Assembly: GCA_905116865.2 (NCBI GenBank)
Contig: CAJHNH020000565.1
Coordinates: 1 to 64,000, forward strand
Direction: 5' to 3'
Origin: Candidula unifasciata
Taxonomy: Eukaryota > Mollusca > Gastropoda > Stylommatophora > Geomitridae
DNA length: 64,000 nucleotides
In this document: piece by piece, positions 1 through 12,199 of the stretch
Position numbering within the stretch: the stretch's first letter is position 1
Layout of the letters: each line of letters starts with the position of its first letter
The notes under the pieces: model-generated
What the model was told of the DNA's origin: nothing
Seen by the model: the letters and a program-made list of their open reading frames with translations, nothing else
The model's database searches: none
Program-made: the position numbers and the translations under genes

Positions 1-199
1 ACTAATAAAGATTTCCAGTTTCATCATTGACTGAAAGCACTAAGATTGCTTCTGTGACTAATAAAGATTTCCAGTTTCATCATTGACTGAAAGCACTAAG
101 ATTGCTTCTGTGACTAATAAAGATTTCCAGTTTCATCATTGACTGAAAGCACTAAGATTGCTTCTGTGACTAATAAAGATTTCCAGTTTTATCACTCTT
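1..199. repeat. 56-bp tandem repeat, about 3.5 copies
   Basis: Copies begin at 1, 57, 113 and 169, each opening with ACTAATAAAGATTTCC; the last is cut short near 199. The first three are virtually identical, so the array is young or homogenised. It probably continues to the left of the window. No coding potential is seen. Confidence 0.95.
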
Positions 200-483
200 A
201 AACAGTAGTTAGTAATACACAGATCACTGGAGGGTCTCTTGATAGATTGTTGGCTGTGTCAGTAGTACTCACACAAACAGAGGAACACCTACTATGTTGG
301 ATGGATGTGATCCAAGTGACAGTGCATAGAAAGACACAGAAAGGGTGGTGACACCTTACAAACAACAAGTGTATGTTGCTGCTACTATTGAAGCTGATCA
401 TCTGAAGAACTTTTTGAGAGCACAGAGTGAAGACAATGTACACAAGTGTAATGATTGGTACTCGTGCGTATTTTACTCAGGAT

Positions 484-1133
484 AGTAATATACACTGTTG
501 CGAGAGAACATACACTGTTGCAAGAGAACATACACTGTTGCAAGAGAACATACACTGTTGCAAGAGAACATACACTGTTGCAAGAGAACATACACTGTTG
601 CAAGAGAACATACACTGTTGCAAGAAAACTTACACTGTTGTAAGAGAACAAACACTGTTGCAAGAGAACATACACTGTTGCAAGAGAACATACACTGTTG
701 CAAGAGAACATACACTGTTGCAAGAGACCATACACTGTTGCAAGAGAACTTACACTGTTGCAAGAGACCATACACTGTTGCAAGAGAACATACACTGTTG
801 CAAGAGAACATACACTTTTGCAAGAGAACATACACTATTGCAAGAGAACATACACTGTTGCAAGAGAACATACACTGTTGCAAGAAAACTTACACTGTTG
901 TAAGAGAACAAACACTGTTGCAAGAGAACATACACTGTTGCAAGAGAACATACACTGTTGCAAGAGAACATACACTGTTGCAAGAGACCATACACTGTTG
1001 CAAGAGAACTTACACTGTTGCAAGAGACCATACACTGTTGCAAGAGAACATACACTGTTGCAAGAGAACATACACTTTTGCAAGAGAACATACACTATTG
1101 CAAGAGAGCATACACTATTGCAAGATAACGTAC
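484..1133. repeat. 20-bp minisatellite with 260-bp higher-order period
   Basis: About 32 copies of a 20-bp unit built on AACATACACTGTTGCAAGAG. Variant units recur in the same order 260 bp apart (13 units): CAAGAAAACT occurs at 621 and again at 881, each followed by the same variants. A block of 13 units was therefore duplicated. 20 is not a multiple of 3, but the unit has no stop in several frames, which gives long spurious ORFs on both strands; one runs into the zinc-finger remnant downstream. Confidence 0.95.
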
Positions 1134-1185
1134 ACAAGGTTTAGACATTATAAATGTGACTTTTTTTTTTTTTCTTCTTTTGCAG

Positions 1186-2117
<932 letters not shown>

Positions 2118-2586
2118 TTATTCTTGTTTCCAAAGCTTGCACCAGGAGACCAAACATGTCAATGAAAGTAAATAAACCATACAAATGCTTCTTCTTTCGT
2201 TTACTTGAAATAGATTATCTATATTTGCAGTGTTTTCTCTAGTATCAGTTCACTAAGTTTTTTGTTTTTTTTAATTCGCTCAGTGACTCATAAGGTTTGG
2301 CTTTCTTTAGTGTTTCTCTAGGCCAGAAGTGTTGCCTTGATATGTTGTGTTTGGGACAGTCTTGGAGGACATTATTTGCAAAGAAATTAGGTTAAATTGC
2401 CACATAGTATCTATATTATATTAAAAATCTGTTCAAAATTTAAACGTAAACTATTGAAAACTTGAAATATATCCCCAAGAAACTCAATATAACGCAAACC
2501 ATGACCAGGAAGCTTATTAGAAGGGAAGTAAAAGATGCACACAAACACAGATGAATGCTTCAACCAAAGTCTTTTTCAATGAATGT
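2118..2586. other. No gene seen
   Basis: AT-rich sequence without a convincing ORF. The stretch 2200-2310 weakly resembles 20935-21035 (both carry CTTGAAAT, GATTAT, TCTCTAGT in order), so it may be an old dispersed repeat. Confidence 0.5.
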
Positions 2587-2599
2587 ACACCAACAAACA

Positions 2600-2833
2600 T
2601 TGGCATCTATGGCCTAAGCATTGCGAATGCACTTTGTAATGCTGGGGTGTCGGGTTCAATCCCAGCTGTGGACGGTTTATCTTGCGTTGGTATCGACTGT
2701 TGTACTGAGAGCTAACAATTTGAAAAGCAGTGGCGAACTAATGAGCGTAAAATTTGCCTAAAAAAACCACAACAGCCCAAAAATGCTGGGGTTGGTTCTA
2801 TAATGCACTATAAAGGATACAGAACTAACTTTA
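2600..2833 (+). mobile_element. tRNA-derived SINE, family A, copy 1
   Basis: A tRNA-like head carries a B-box-type motif, GGTTCAATCCCAGC. The body is shared with copies at 19640-19865 and 33274-33530, including a common 3' end around AAAGGATAC and AACTAAC. It is bounded by the perfect 13-bp direct repeat ACACCAACAAACA at 2587-2599 and 2834-2846, the mark of target-primed insertion. Transcription would be by RNA polymerase III, with mobilisation by a LINE in trans (family knowledge, not shown here). Confidence 0.88.
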
Positions 2834-2914
2834 ACACCAACAAACAACTGACCACATATTAAGGAAATATGAATAAAAAAACATGAAGAAGGGAATGGGA
2901 AAAGAGGACGGGGT

Positions 2915-3066
2915 AAAAAGTATTTAAAAAACAAGAAAATACTGTGGCCAAAAAAAGAATTGAAAAAACAAGAAAATACTGTGGCCAAAAAAAGAATTGA
3001 AAAAACAAAAAAAATACTGTGGCCAAAAAAGAATTGAAAAAACAAGAAAATACTGTGGCCAAAAAA
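2915..3066. repeat. 36-38-bp A-rich minisatellite, about 4 copies
   Basis: The marker ACTGTGGCCAAAA recurs at 2941, 2978, 3016 and 3052. Length varies in the A runs, which suggests replication slippage. No protein is supported. Confidence 0.9.
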
Positions 3067-3289
3067 GAAAGAAATGAAATGCAGGTATACATTATTCCCA
3101 CAGGGCTGAAAATACAAACTTTTTGAATGAGATACTTTACCATAGAGAGGATTGTGGTTTCATTGTCAGAACTATTGATTAAATAGAGGGAGCAGGTTCT
3201 GGGGCCCATTTGGGAATCTACATCTGGCGTTTAAGGAACTGATCTGCTCACTACCAGTTTATCTAATATCTTTGTATGTGTTTATTGGC

Positions 3290-3393
3290 TGTTAACTCTG
3301 GTGAAGAAGATTCTGGTTGTTTGTCCACTTCTGGACTTTGGTCTTGTTCCAGAACTGGAGTTTTAGGTACACATCCATATTATAGAACAGATT

Positions 3394-3432
<39 letters not shown>

Positions 3433-3530
3433 ACTGTTGATTGCTGGCTTGTCAGGCAGATGTACTCTATCTTCAAAGAAAACAACCATATATAGTTGAC
3501 TTTTACGGCATGCTTTTTGAGGAGGCGATG
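3290..3530 (-). mobile_element. Dispersed repeat family E, copy 1, containing (GT)n
   Basis: Read on the minus strand it matches 59460-59735 and 33165-33740: a stretch like GTCGTAAAAGTCGACTAA, then CATCTGCCTGATA, then AACCAGAA. It is interrupted by a GT dinucleotide run at about 3395-3429. Four copies of this family are seen in the window; no ORF is evident, so it is probably SINE-like. Confidence 0.6.
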
Positions 3531-4610
3531 AGTCAATTCTTATTTCCCTGACAATGGGAACTTGAAACCCACACAAGGAGTTTATCCAATATGAACCCCG
3601 TTGCACTTGTTACAGATGCTGACGTAAATAAGGTTGCACTACTCACTGAAATGCTTCCCTCATTTGGATGAAACACTGTGGATAACAAACCAAGTGGATC
3701 TGTCACACAAGTGGACATGGCTTGCTTCAGATGCATGTAGATATTATATAAAGGTGAGACGATCGACTTAATTACATGGGGCTTTATCCCATATGGTTCA
3801 GTCTCCCTCTGCACATCAGCTAGCTGCCTGCCGAGAACGTCGCACAGAGCACAACCTTTGTAGCTCTAGTGATGATCCCCAGAAATCTCAGTAAAAATTA
3901 CACACGTGAACTGAAAAGCACCGCCGTGAAACCAACCCACACTAATGGCTTATGTATTTCCCAAACCTAAAATAGACTTTTACAACAAGTTTAGCATTCT
4001 CCACAGCTCAACTGAATGACAGTTTTCCAAGGTTAACCAAAGATGCCTTGACGCCTTATATTCAAGGTAGTCAATTATTTGAATGTGACCTCAGAACAAA
4101 CCATGTACCGCGTTAAAAAGTAATTGTTTATGAAGAATTAGGTATAATTCTGTGTGAGCTGTTGAAGATATTATATTATTAATTATTATAATTTAATTAT
4201 GTGGCGATAATTTTTGCAAATTCTGGTCATTTATAATTAATAAATTCTTTTCTATAAGATTACCTGTTGAAAAATTGAATGAATGAAAAGATCTTTGAAA
4301 GGACTTAGGGAAAAACAAAAGATTCTTTAAAAAAAAAAAGCTGTTATGTCAAATTGACAATTCATCCTTATAAATTTTGCTTTTTATTGCTTTGTCACAT
4401 GTTCTGTAAAGATCTACCTGTTTGACAAGTTATCTCCTTCATTATTTGAAGGCATCTGCAGCAATCTTTGCCATGTTTCCTGTAACACTGTCTATATCTG
4501 CACGTTGTTGCTTCATTTTTCTGTTTTTAAATATAATTTCAGTCTTCTGTTACCTGATATATACCTGATCACCTTTTAAAATCTCATATCTTTACTGAAA
4601 ACACGGGATG
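3531..4610. other. No gene seen; AT-rich spacer
   Basis: Very AT-rich from about 4090 to 4600 with no usable ORF. Around 3840-3930 there is weak similarity to 55390-55480 (GCTCTAGTGATGATCC against GCTCTGGTGATGATCC), a probable old dispersed repeat. Confidence 0.5.
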
Positions 4611-4614
4611 CAGT

Positions 4615-5915
4615 GGATTGTGGAGAACATCAGGTAATTAGTTTAATGAGTCGTGTCACTACATTATTAATGAGAGTCATAATGAGAAGAGTAAGGTGCA
4701 AAATTAAATAAGAAATTAGAAAAGAGCAAAGTGGTTTTGTTGAAGGCACAAATGCCATATTTATCTTGAGAACTTTTCAGAAAGAATTATTGATTACACT
4801 AAAACATTTGATAAAGTGAAACATGAAGAAATTAGAATTTTGGAAACCTCAAACATTGATGGTAAAGATCTGAGAATAATCAAAAATATATGCTGGCAAC
4901 AAGAAGCAGCCATAAGGATTGACTATCAGTTTGGAACTTTTCAAAACATTTAACAAGGAGTTTGACAGGGATATTTACTATCACCCGATTTATTCAATTT
5001 GTACAGTGAAATAATAATGAGGTCCATGCATGTTATGCCAGGAGTTTCGGTTGGAGGGCAAAGGGTTAACAACCTGCGATATGCTAAGGATATCGTTTTG
5101 ATCGCTGAAAATGAAACAACTTTAAGCAATGATGGACATAGTTGTAACAGAAAGTGTAAGCAATGATGGACATAGTTGTAACAGAAAGTGTAAGCAATGA
5201 TGGACATAGTTGTAACAGAAAGTGTAAGCAATGATGGACATAGTTGTAACAGAAAGTGTAAGCAATGATGGACATAGTTGTAACAGAAAGTGTAAGCAAT
5301 GATGGACATAGTTGTAACAGAAAGTGTAAGCAATGATGGACATAGTTGTAACAGAAAGTGTAAGCAATGATGGACATAGTTGTAACAGAAAGTGTAAGCA
5401 ATGATGGACATAGTTGTAACAGAAAGTGTAAGCAATGATCTTAGTTTGAACGCAGAAAAATGGGAGTAATTGTAATTAGAAGAAAATAAACACTCTGAAA
5501 TACAACATCCAAGTAAATGGGACAAACCTCAAGCAAGTACTTGCTTGGGTATCCTGATAATATCAGATGGAAGATGTATTACAAAAGTTAAATGTTGAAT
5601 AAATCAAAAGCAGCATTTTACAAAATGAAAAATATTTTACGCAGTTTCTTTTGTCAGTTGAGACGAGAAAGAGAATTATTAAAAGCGATATAAATTTTTT
5701 CCTAATATATGGCAGTGAATCGTGGACGGCTGTTAGATTACTGAAAAATTACCTGGAGCTACAAATATGTGGTTTTATAGGCGAATAATGAGAATACACT
5801 GGACAGATGAAAAGACTAATGAAGATGTCTTAAAAGAAACTGACTCACCAAGAAAACTGATTGCCCCCATCAGAAGGAGACAGTTAACAATCTTTAGTCA
5901 TGTCATGAGAAAGAG
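4615..5915 (+). pseudogene. RTE-like LINE reverse transcriptase relic
   Basis: Translating across frames gives the ordered landmarks of an endonuclease-reverse transcriptase LINE: EQSGFVEGTNAIF, then KTFDKVKHEEI, then DGKDLRIIKN, then LLSPDLFNLYSEIIMRS, then VNNLRYAKDIVLIAENE (the YADD core has become YAKD), then SLNAEK, and a C-terminal segment WFYRRIMRIHWTDEKTNEDV followed by RRQLTIFSHVMRK. The relic carries many stops and frame breaks and no endonuclease domain, so it is 5'-truncated and dead. Between the RT active site and SLNAEK the coding sequence has expanded into a 34-bp array (5125-5440). The clade (RTE/BovB-type) is assigned from remembered motif order, not from a search. Confidence 0.82.
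5125..5440. repeat. 34-bp minisatellite grown from LINE coding sequence
   Basis: About nine near-identical units starting AGCAATGATGGACATAG, with starts such as 5125 and 5159. In the LINE frame a unit reads MDIVVTESVSN and the final copy runs straight on into DLSLNAEK, exactly the order expected in this reverse transcriptase. The array therefore arose by tandem duplication within the element. Confidence 0.93.
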
Positions 5916-5924
5916 ACCCACTTC

Positions 5925-6240
5925 TCCTTTTCAAAGACTGTCCAAGACCATCTTTCAAAGACAGAGACCTATACCACCGCCTCTCAGAGACTATCCGAGA
6001 CCCGCCTTTTAGAGACTAAGTCCGAGACCGCCTCTCAGAAACTATCCGAGACCCGCCTTTTAGAGACTGTCCGAGACCCGCCTCTCAGAGACTTGTCCGA
6101 GACCCGCCTCTCAGAGACTGTCCGAGACCCGCCTCTCAGAGTCCGAGACCCGCCTCTCAGGGTCCGAGACCCGCCTCTCAGAGTCCGAGACCCGCCTCTC
6201 AGGGTCCGAGACCCGCCTCTCAGAGTCCGAGACCCTCTAT
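5925..6240. repeat. GAGACCCGCCTCTCAG minisatellite
   Basis: Tandem copies of a roughly 15-32-bp module with core GTCCGAGACCCGCCTCTCAG; the tightest copies lie at 6120-6235. It begins directly after the LINE relic. The same words continue in degraded form to about 6670. Confidence 0.85.
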
Positions 6241-6680
6241 CAGAGAGAATGAAACTCCGCTCTCAGAGACAAAGACCCGCTTTTAGGGAGTCCCCCACCC
6301 CTTTCTCTTCTTTTACAGTCCTTGACCCCTCTCAGAGACAGTCCGACACCCCCTCTGAGAGACAGTCCGAGACCCTTTCTCTAAGAGACCCCTCCTGAGA
6401 AAAAGTGTCTGACCTCGATCCCTCAGAGACAGTCCGACACCCTCCTCTGAAAGAAAATTCCAGAACCCCCTGTTAGAGACAGTCAGCCCCCCCCCCCCCC
6501 CCCCCCCCCCCAGAGTCAGAAGTCCAAGACCCCCTCTCAGAGAAGAAATGTTTTATAAATATATATCTTAGAGACAGTCTCATACCCCGCTCTTTGAGAC
6601 AGTTTCGTACCCGCCCCACCACGTGGAAACAGTCACATACCCCATTCTCAGAGGCAGAGTACGAAACTGTAGTGACTGTA
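6241..6680. repeat. Degenerate CAGAGACAGTC-type repeats with a poly-C run
   Basis: Scattered copies of CAGAGACAGTCCGA and CTCTCAGAGA, and an uninterrupted C run of about 28 nt at 6485-6512. Homopolymer length may be unreliable in the assembly. Confidence 0.7.
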
Positions 6681-6704
6681 TCTCTCTCTCTCTCTTTTTC
6701 TCTC

Positions 6705-6740
<36 letters not shown>

Positions 6741-7498
6741 GTTCTATCTTTCTCTCTCTCTCTTTGTCTTTCTCTCTGTGTCTTTATCTCTATCTGTCTT
6801 TCTCTCTCTCTATCTCTCTCTCTGTCTTTCTCTCTCTCTGTCTTTCTATCTCTCTCTGTCTCTCTCTCTTTCTCTCTCTGTCTCTGTCTCTCTCTCTCTC
6901 TCTGTATTTCTCTCTCTTTGTCTTTCTCTCTCTCTCTCTTTCTGTGTCACTCTCTGTCTTTCTCTCTCTCTGTCTTTCTCTCTCTCTGAATTTCTCTCTC
7001 TGTGTCTTTCTCTCTTTCTCTGTGTATCTTTCTCTCTGTCTTTCTCTCTCTGTCTTTCTCTCTCTCTGTCTTTCTCTCTCTCTGTCTTTCTCTCTCTCTC
7101 GCTCTCTCTGTCTCTCTTTCTGTCTTTCTCTCTATGTCTTTCTCTCTCTGTATTTCTCTCTCTGTATTTCTCTCTCTCTGTATTTCTCTTTCTCTCTCTC
7201 TGTGTATTTCTCTCTCTCTGTCTGTATTTCTCTTTCTCTCTCTGTCGTTCTCTCTCTTTCTCTCTCTCTGTATTTCCCTCTTTCTCTCTTTCTCTCTCTG
7301 TATTTCTCTCTCTCTATCTGTCTTTCTCTCTCTCTGCCTTTCTCTCTCTCTCTCTTTCTTTCTCTCTTTCTCTCTGTGTCTTTCTCTCTCTCTCTGTCTT
7401 TCTTTCTCTCTCTGTGTGTATCTTTCTCTCTGTATCTTTCTCTCTCTCTCTGTCTTTCTCTCTCTCTGTCTTTCTCTCTCTCTGACTTTCTCTCTCTG

Positions 7499-7547
<49 letters not shown>

Positions 7548-8130
7548 GTCTTTCTCTCTCTCTGACTTTCTCTCTCTGTCTCTCTCTGTCTTTCTCTCTC
7601 TCTGTCTTTCTCTCCCTGTCTTTCTCTCTGTATTTCTCTATCTGTCTTTCTCTCTCTCTCTGTCTTTCTCTCTCTGTCTTTCTCTCTCTGTCTTTATCTC
7701 TCTCTGTCTTTCTCTCTCTCTGTCTTTCTCTCTCTCTGTGTGTATTTTTCTCTCTCTGTCTATCTCTCTCTGTCTTTCTCTCTGTCTTTCTCTCTGTCTT
7801 TATCTCTCTGTCTTTCTCTCTCTCTGTCTTTCTCTCTCTCTGTCTTTCTCTCTCTCTCCGTCTCTCTCTCTGTCTTTCTCTCTCTCTGTCTTTTTCTCTC
7901 TTTCTCTCTCTCTCTCTGTATTTCACTCTGTGTCTTTCTCTCTCTTTCTCTCTTTCTCTTTCTCTCTGTATTTCTCTATATATATATGTCTTTCTCTCTC
8001 TCTCTTCTCTCTCTGTCTCTCTCTCTCTTTCTTTTTCTCTCTTTCTCTGTTTTTTTCTCTCTCTCTCTCTCATTCTCTTTCTGTCTTTCTCTCTGTCTCT
8101 CCCTCTCTGTCTCTCTCTATACAGAGACAG
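6681..8130. repeat. 1.45-kb pyrimidine microsatellite (TC/TCTG/TTTC)
   Basis: Nearly pure pyrimidine on the plus strand, built of CTCTCTGTCTTTCTCTC-like words. Every frame is open on both strands, which yields spurious Ser-Leu and Arg-Glu proteins of several hundred residues. Mirror-symmetric polypurine/polypyrimidine DNA of this length can form triplexes (known property). No gene. Confidence 0.97.
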
Positions 8131-8254
8131 ACCCATACTCCCACTCAGAGACCGAGACCTAACAACCCCCTCCCCCCCTCCCCCTTTTCCACCTTTCCCA
8201 TCAGAGACAGCACCAGAATCTCGCTTCCCTATTCCAACTTCAACGTGAGCCGTC

Positions 8255-10048
8255 AAAACTCACAAGATGATCCAGTGGCGAACCCCAGAACACACCTGCC
8301 CGATCATGTCTTCGGCCTGACCCATATACGAGATGATACAGTGGCGAACCCCAGAACACACCTGCCCGATCATGTCTTCGGCCTGACCCATATACGAGAT
8401 GATACAGTGGCGAACCCCAGAACACACCTGCCCGATCATGTCTTCGGCCTGACCCATATACGAGATGATACAGTGGCGAACCCCAGAACACACCTGCCCG
8501 ATCGTGTCTTCGGCCTGACCCATATACGAGATGATACAGTGGCGAAGTGGCGACCCCAGAACACACCTGCCCGATCATCGGTCTTCGGCCTGACCCATAT
8601 ACGAGATGATACAGTGGCGAACCCCAGAACACACCTGCCCGATCATGTCTTCGGCCTGACCCATATACGAGATGATACAGTGGCGAACCCCAGAACACAC
8701 CTGCCCGATCATGTCTTCGGCCTGACCCATATACGAGATGATACAGTGGCGAACCCCAGAACACACCTGCCCGATCATGTCTTCGGCCTGACCCATATAC
8801 GAGATGATACAGTGGCGAACCCCAGAACACACCTGCCCGATCATGTCTTCGGCCTGACCCATATACGAGATGATACAGTGGCGAACCCCAGAACACACCT
8901 GCCCGATCGTGTCTTCGGCCTGACCCATATACGAGATGATACAGTGGCGAACCCCAGAACACACCTGCCCGATCATGTCTTCGGCCTGACCCATATACGA
9001 GATGATACAGTGGCGAACCCCAGAACACACCTGCCCGATCGTGTGTCTTCGGCCTGACCCATATACGAGATGATGCCCGGTCACAGTGGCGAACCCCAGA
9101 ACACACCTGCCCGATCGTGTTTTCGGCCTGACCCATATACGAGATGATACAGTGGCGAACCCCAGAACACACTGCCGCCGATCATATGTTTCGGCCTGAC
9201 CATATACGAGATGTTTTCAGCCTAACCCATATACGAGATGATACAGTGGCGAACCCCAGAACACACCTGCCCGATCATGTCTTCGGCCTGACCCATATAC
9301 GAGATGATACAGTGACGAACCCCAGAACACACCTGCCCGATCATGTCTTCGGCCTGACCCATATACGAGATGATACAGTGGCGAACCCTAGAACACACCT
9401 GCTCGATCATATCTTCGGCTGGCCCATTTACGAGATGATATAGTGGCGAACCCCAGAACACACCTGCCCGATCATATCTTCGGCCTGACCCATATACGAG
9501 ATGATACAGTAGCGAACCCCAGAACACACCTGCCCGATCACCTGACCCCAGTGGCGAACCCCAGAACACACCTGCCCGATCGTGTCTTCGGCCTGACCCA
9601 TATACGAGATGATACAGTGGCGAACCCCAGAAACACACCTGCCCCGATCGAGATGATGTCTTCGGAACACACCTGCCCCATATACGAGATGATAGTGGCG
9701 AAACAGTGGCGAACCCCAGAACACACCCACCTGCCCGATCGTGTCTTCGGCCTGACCCATATACGAGATTATACAGTGGCGAACCCCAGAACACACCTGC
9801 CCGGTCGTGTCTTCGGCCTGACCCATATACGAGATGATACAGTGGCGAACCCCAGAACACACCTGCCCGATCATGTCTTCGGCCTGACCCATATACGAGA
9901 TGATACAGTGGCGAACCCCAGAACACACCTGCCCGTTGTGTGGCGAACCCCAGAACACACCTTTCGGCCTGACCCATATACGAGATGATACAGTGGCGAA
10001 CCCCAGAACACACCTGCCCGATCATATCTTCGGCTGGCCCATATACGA
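8255..10048. repeat. 66-bp minisatellite, about 26 copies
   Basis: The core AACCCCAGAACACACCTGCC recurs at 8281, 8347, 8413 and onward with 66-bp spacing; each unit also holds GTCTTCGGCCTGACCC and ATATACGAGATGATA. 66 is a multiple of 3, so the array reads as 22-residue protein repeats in several frames. Copies are near-identical up to about 9050 and again in parts of 9230-10040, with a scrambled block at about 9535-9740 that contains deletions and partial units. No start context or upstream gene supports translation. Confidence 0.96.
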
Positions 10049-10103
10049 TTTTCCTCTTTTTTTCCCCTCGCCTGCTGCCCTTTTATCTTCCTAATTTCAT
10101 CCT

Positions 10104-10487
10104 GCGGCGGGTGTTGTGTGTTAGCGGCGGGTGTTGTGTGTTAGCGGCGGGTGTTGTGTGTTAGCGGCGGGTGTTGTGTGTTAGCGGCGGGTGTTGTGTG
10201 TTGGCGACGGGTGTTGTGTGTTAGCGGCGGGTGTTGTGTGTTTGCGGTGGGTGTTGTGTGTTAGCGGCGGGTGTTGTGTGTTAGCGGCGGGTGTTGTGTG
10301 TTAGCGGTGGGTGTTGTGTGTTAGCGGCGGGTGTTGTGTGTTAGCGGCGGGTGTTCTGTGTTAGCAGCGGGTGTTGTGTGTTTGCGGCGGGTGTTGTGTG
10401 TTTGCGGCGGGTGTTGTGTGTTTGCGGCGGGTGTTGTGTGTAAGCGGCGGGTGTTGTGTGTTTGCGGCGGGTGTTGTGTGTTAGCGT
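10104..10487. repeat. 20-bp minisatellite (GTGTTGTGTGTTAGCGGCGG)
   Basis: About 19 units with few substitutions (TTAGCGG against TTTGCGG). G-rich on the plus strand. It follows the 66-bp array after only about 60 bp. Confidence 0.95.
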
Positions 10488-10495
10488 TGACTCTG

Positions 10496-11032
10496 CAGTA
10501 GGTTCGTGCTAGGCACATTTATATTATGTCCTCTCTGGTTGGAAAATGGAGAAGTTAGCGCTTCGCCCAACATGCCATATCTCTTGTACACCCAAGTAAA
10601 ATATGCACCTCATCTTTCTGTACCAGCCGTTGATATCAAAGCCGTAACACTGGCACTGCTTAACGTTTGCAGCCGCCATCCCCCTCATTAAAGCCAAGCT
10701 GATGTGGGTGAATTCAGAAATATATACATTTGTAAATAAGAAATATTCAACCATATAGGACTGGACCAAGAAATAGTTACCAACCCAAAGACATAGTAAG
10801 ACATCTCAAACAAAATAATTGTTGGCAACAACAATCAAACTGTATCAGGGCAACAACTGTCACACGCAAGGTTGAATCTGGAAATATACAACAAAATATT
10901 TATAAATCAAAAGTATAAAGTTAAAATTATATCAATATATGGTTCGTTTAAAAAAACAATGCAGCAATATCTGAATTAAGACATTGGAACAGTATATACA
11001 AGCATATAGCAAAAAAAAAAAAGTCATCATCA
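10496..11032. other. No gene seen
   Basis: Mixed then AT-rich sequence with no supported ORF; an A run lies near 11012-11022. Confidence 0.5.
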
Positions 11033-11216
11033 TCATGTAGCAGGTCCTTTGCAGAACGTCGCTCTCATCACAGTTTGCCTGAAAGAAACTCGGTCTCTCG
11101 CCAGTTCTCCCGCCTCATGCATTTTCACATTCAAGATGTCACCTATATCCTGTGCCCATCTTCGTGTCGGTCGGCCCCTGCCCCTTCCTTCCTGGTAGAT
11201 ATAAAAGTGGGTCAAG
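11033..11216 (-). mobile_element. LINE 3' end fragment with (TGA)n tail
   Basis: The minus-strand reading contains GRGRPTRRWAQDI, then HEAGELARDR, then FRQTVMRATFCKGPAT and a stop, followed by a (TGA)n microsatellite tail. GRPxxRW is the usual C-terminal motif of these non-LTR elements. The same tail occurs on the plus strand at 20588-20692. Both copies are severely 5'-truncated. Confidence 0.78.
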
Positions 11217-12036
11217 TAATATTTGCCTAAATGGAACTTTAAATGCTCATCATAAAAGGGTGAGGTCCTAACTATTCAACTTTTAAAGAGTTGGTCGGGA
11301 TCTGTAAAATTTAAAGGTGGTACAATCAATACGAAACGAATAAAGGTCGACAAAACGATTCAACAATAAAGATTAGTCGGGTTTGTCTGGTTTAGCCAAG
11401 AAACATTCAAAATTACACGGTTTGGCCAGAAAATATTCAACATTACACTCGTTAGCCAGAAAATATGTATCAGTGTAAGCTTACCACAAATATCCAACAG
11501 TAAAAAGTTAAAAGAAAGAGAAATGTGCGATAATTAAAAGTTGGCCAGTAAATATTTAACAATATAAACGATTTACAAAAGTTACTATTCTAGCGGAATC
11601 CATCAGGAGCAATACTTTGAAATAAACAATAATAAGGGTTTTTATATTTTAAAATATAAGGGTGATCCAAGAAATATTCAGCAATGATATGACCAAGAAA
11701 TATTTAACAGTTACAAGTTGGTCAAATCAAAAATGAATGGTGTTTGTTTGGGTGGTATGTTTTGCTTTATGGGTGGCTAATTTATCCCTTACCATATTAT
11801 ACGGTTTAAAAAATTAAGGTGTGTGGGGGGGAAAAGGGGGGGGGGGGGAGACCAGAAAACTGTCGTACTGGGGTGTGTAAAAAGACTCAAATGTTATTTA
11901 CAGTGTTAAATGGACACGGTAGCGTGAAGTGTGAGAGTTTCTTGTAAAAGTGGTCAGTTGTGATTGTGGCCATATGTTTTAGCATAGCTCATGATGCTCA
12001 CATGGGAAAGCAATGAAATGTAGGATGAACTTACTA
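11217..12036. repeat. AT-rich spacer with degraded ~30-bp repeat
   Basis: At 11385-11725 a word like GGCCAGAAAATATTCAACA recurs irregularly (near 11390, 11427, 11450, 11545, 11665, 11690), an old decayed array. The rest shows no gene. A short poly-G stretch sits at about 11825-11850. Confidence 0.5.
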
Positions 12037-12176
12037 GGCAACTGAGGCCCCATAAAAGATGCAACTGTGGCCCCATAAAAGATGCAACTGAGGCCCCATA
12101 AAAGATGCAACTGAGGCCCTATAAAAGATGCAACTGAGGCCCTATAAAAGATGCAACTGAGGCCCTATAAAAGATA
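12037..12176. repeat. 23-bp minisatellite, 6 copies
   Basis: Units of AGATGCAACTGAGGCCCCAT or its CCCTAT variant, ending just before the Tc1 relic. Confidence 0.9.
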
Positions 12177-12199
12177 ACATTACACTAAACATTTCAGTT

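Noticed and set aside
6623..8256. Very long ORFs rich in Ser-Leu (+) and Arg-Glu (-)
   Set aside because: They are translations of a pyrimidine microsatellite; all six frames are open and there is no protein-like complexity.
8255..10048. Regular 66-bp spacing suggestive of a CRISPR array
   Set aside because: There are no unique spacers between repeats and no cas genes; the whole unit repeats, so it is a minisatellite in a eukaryote.
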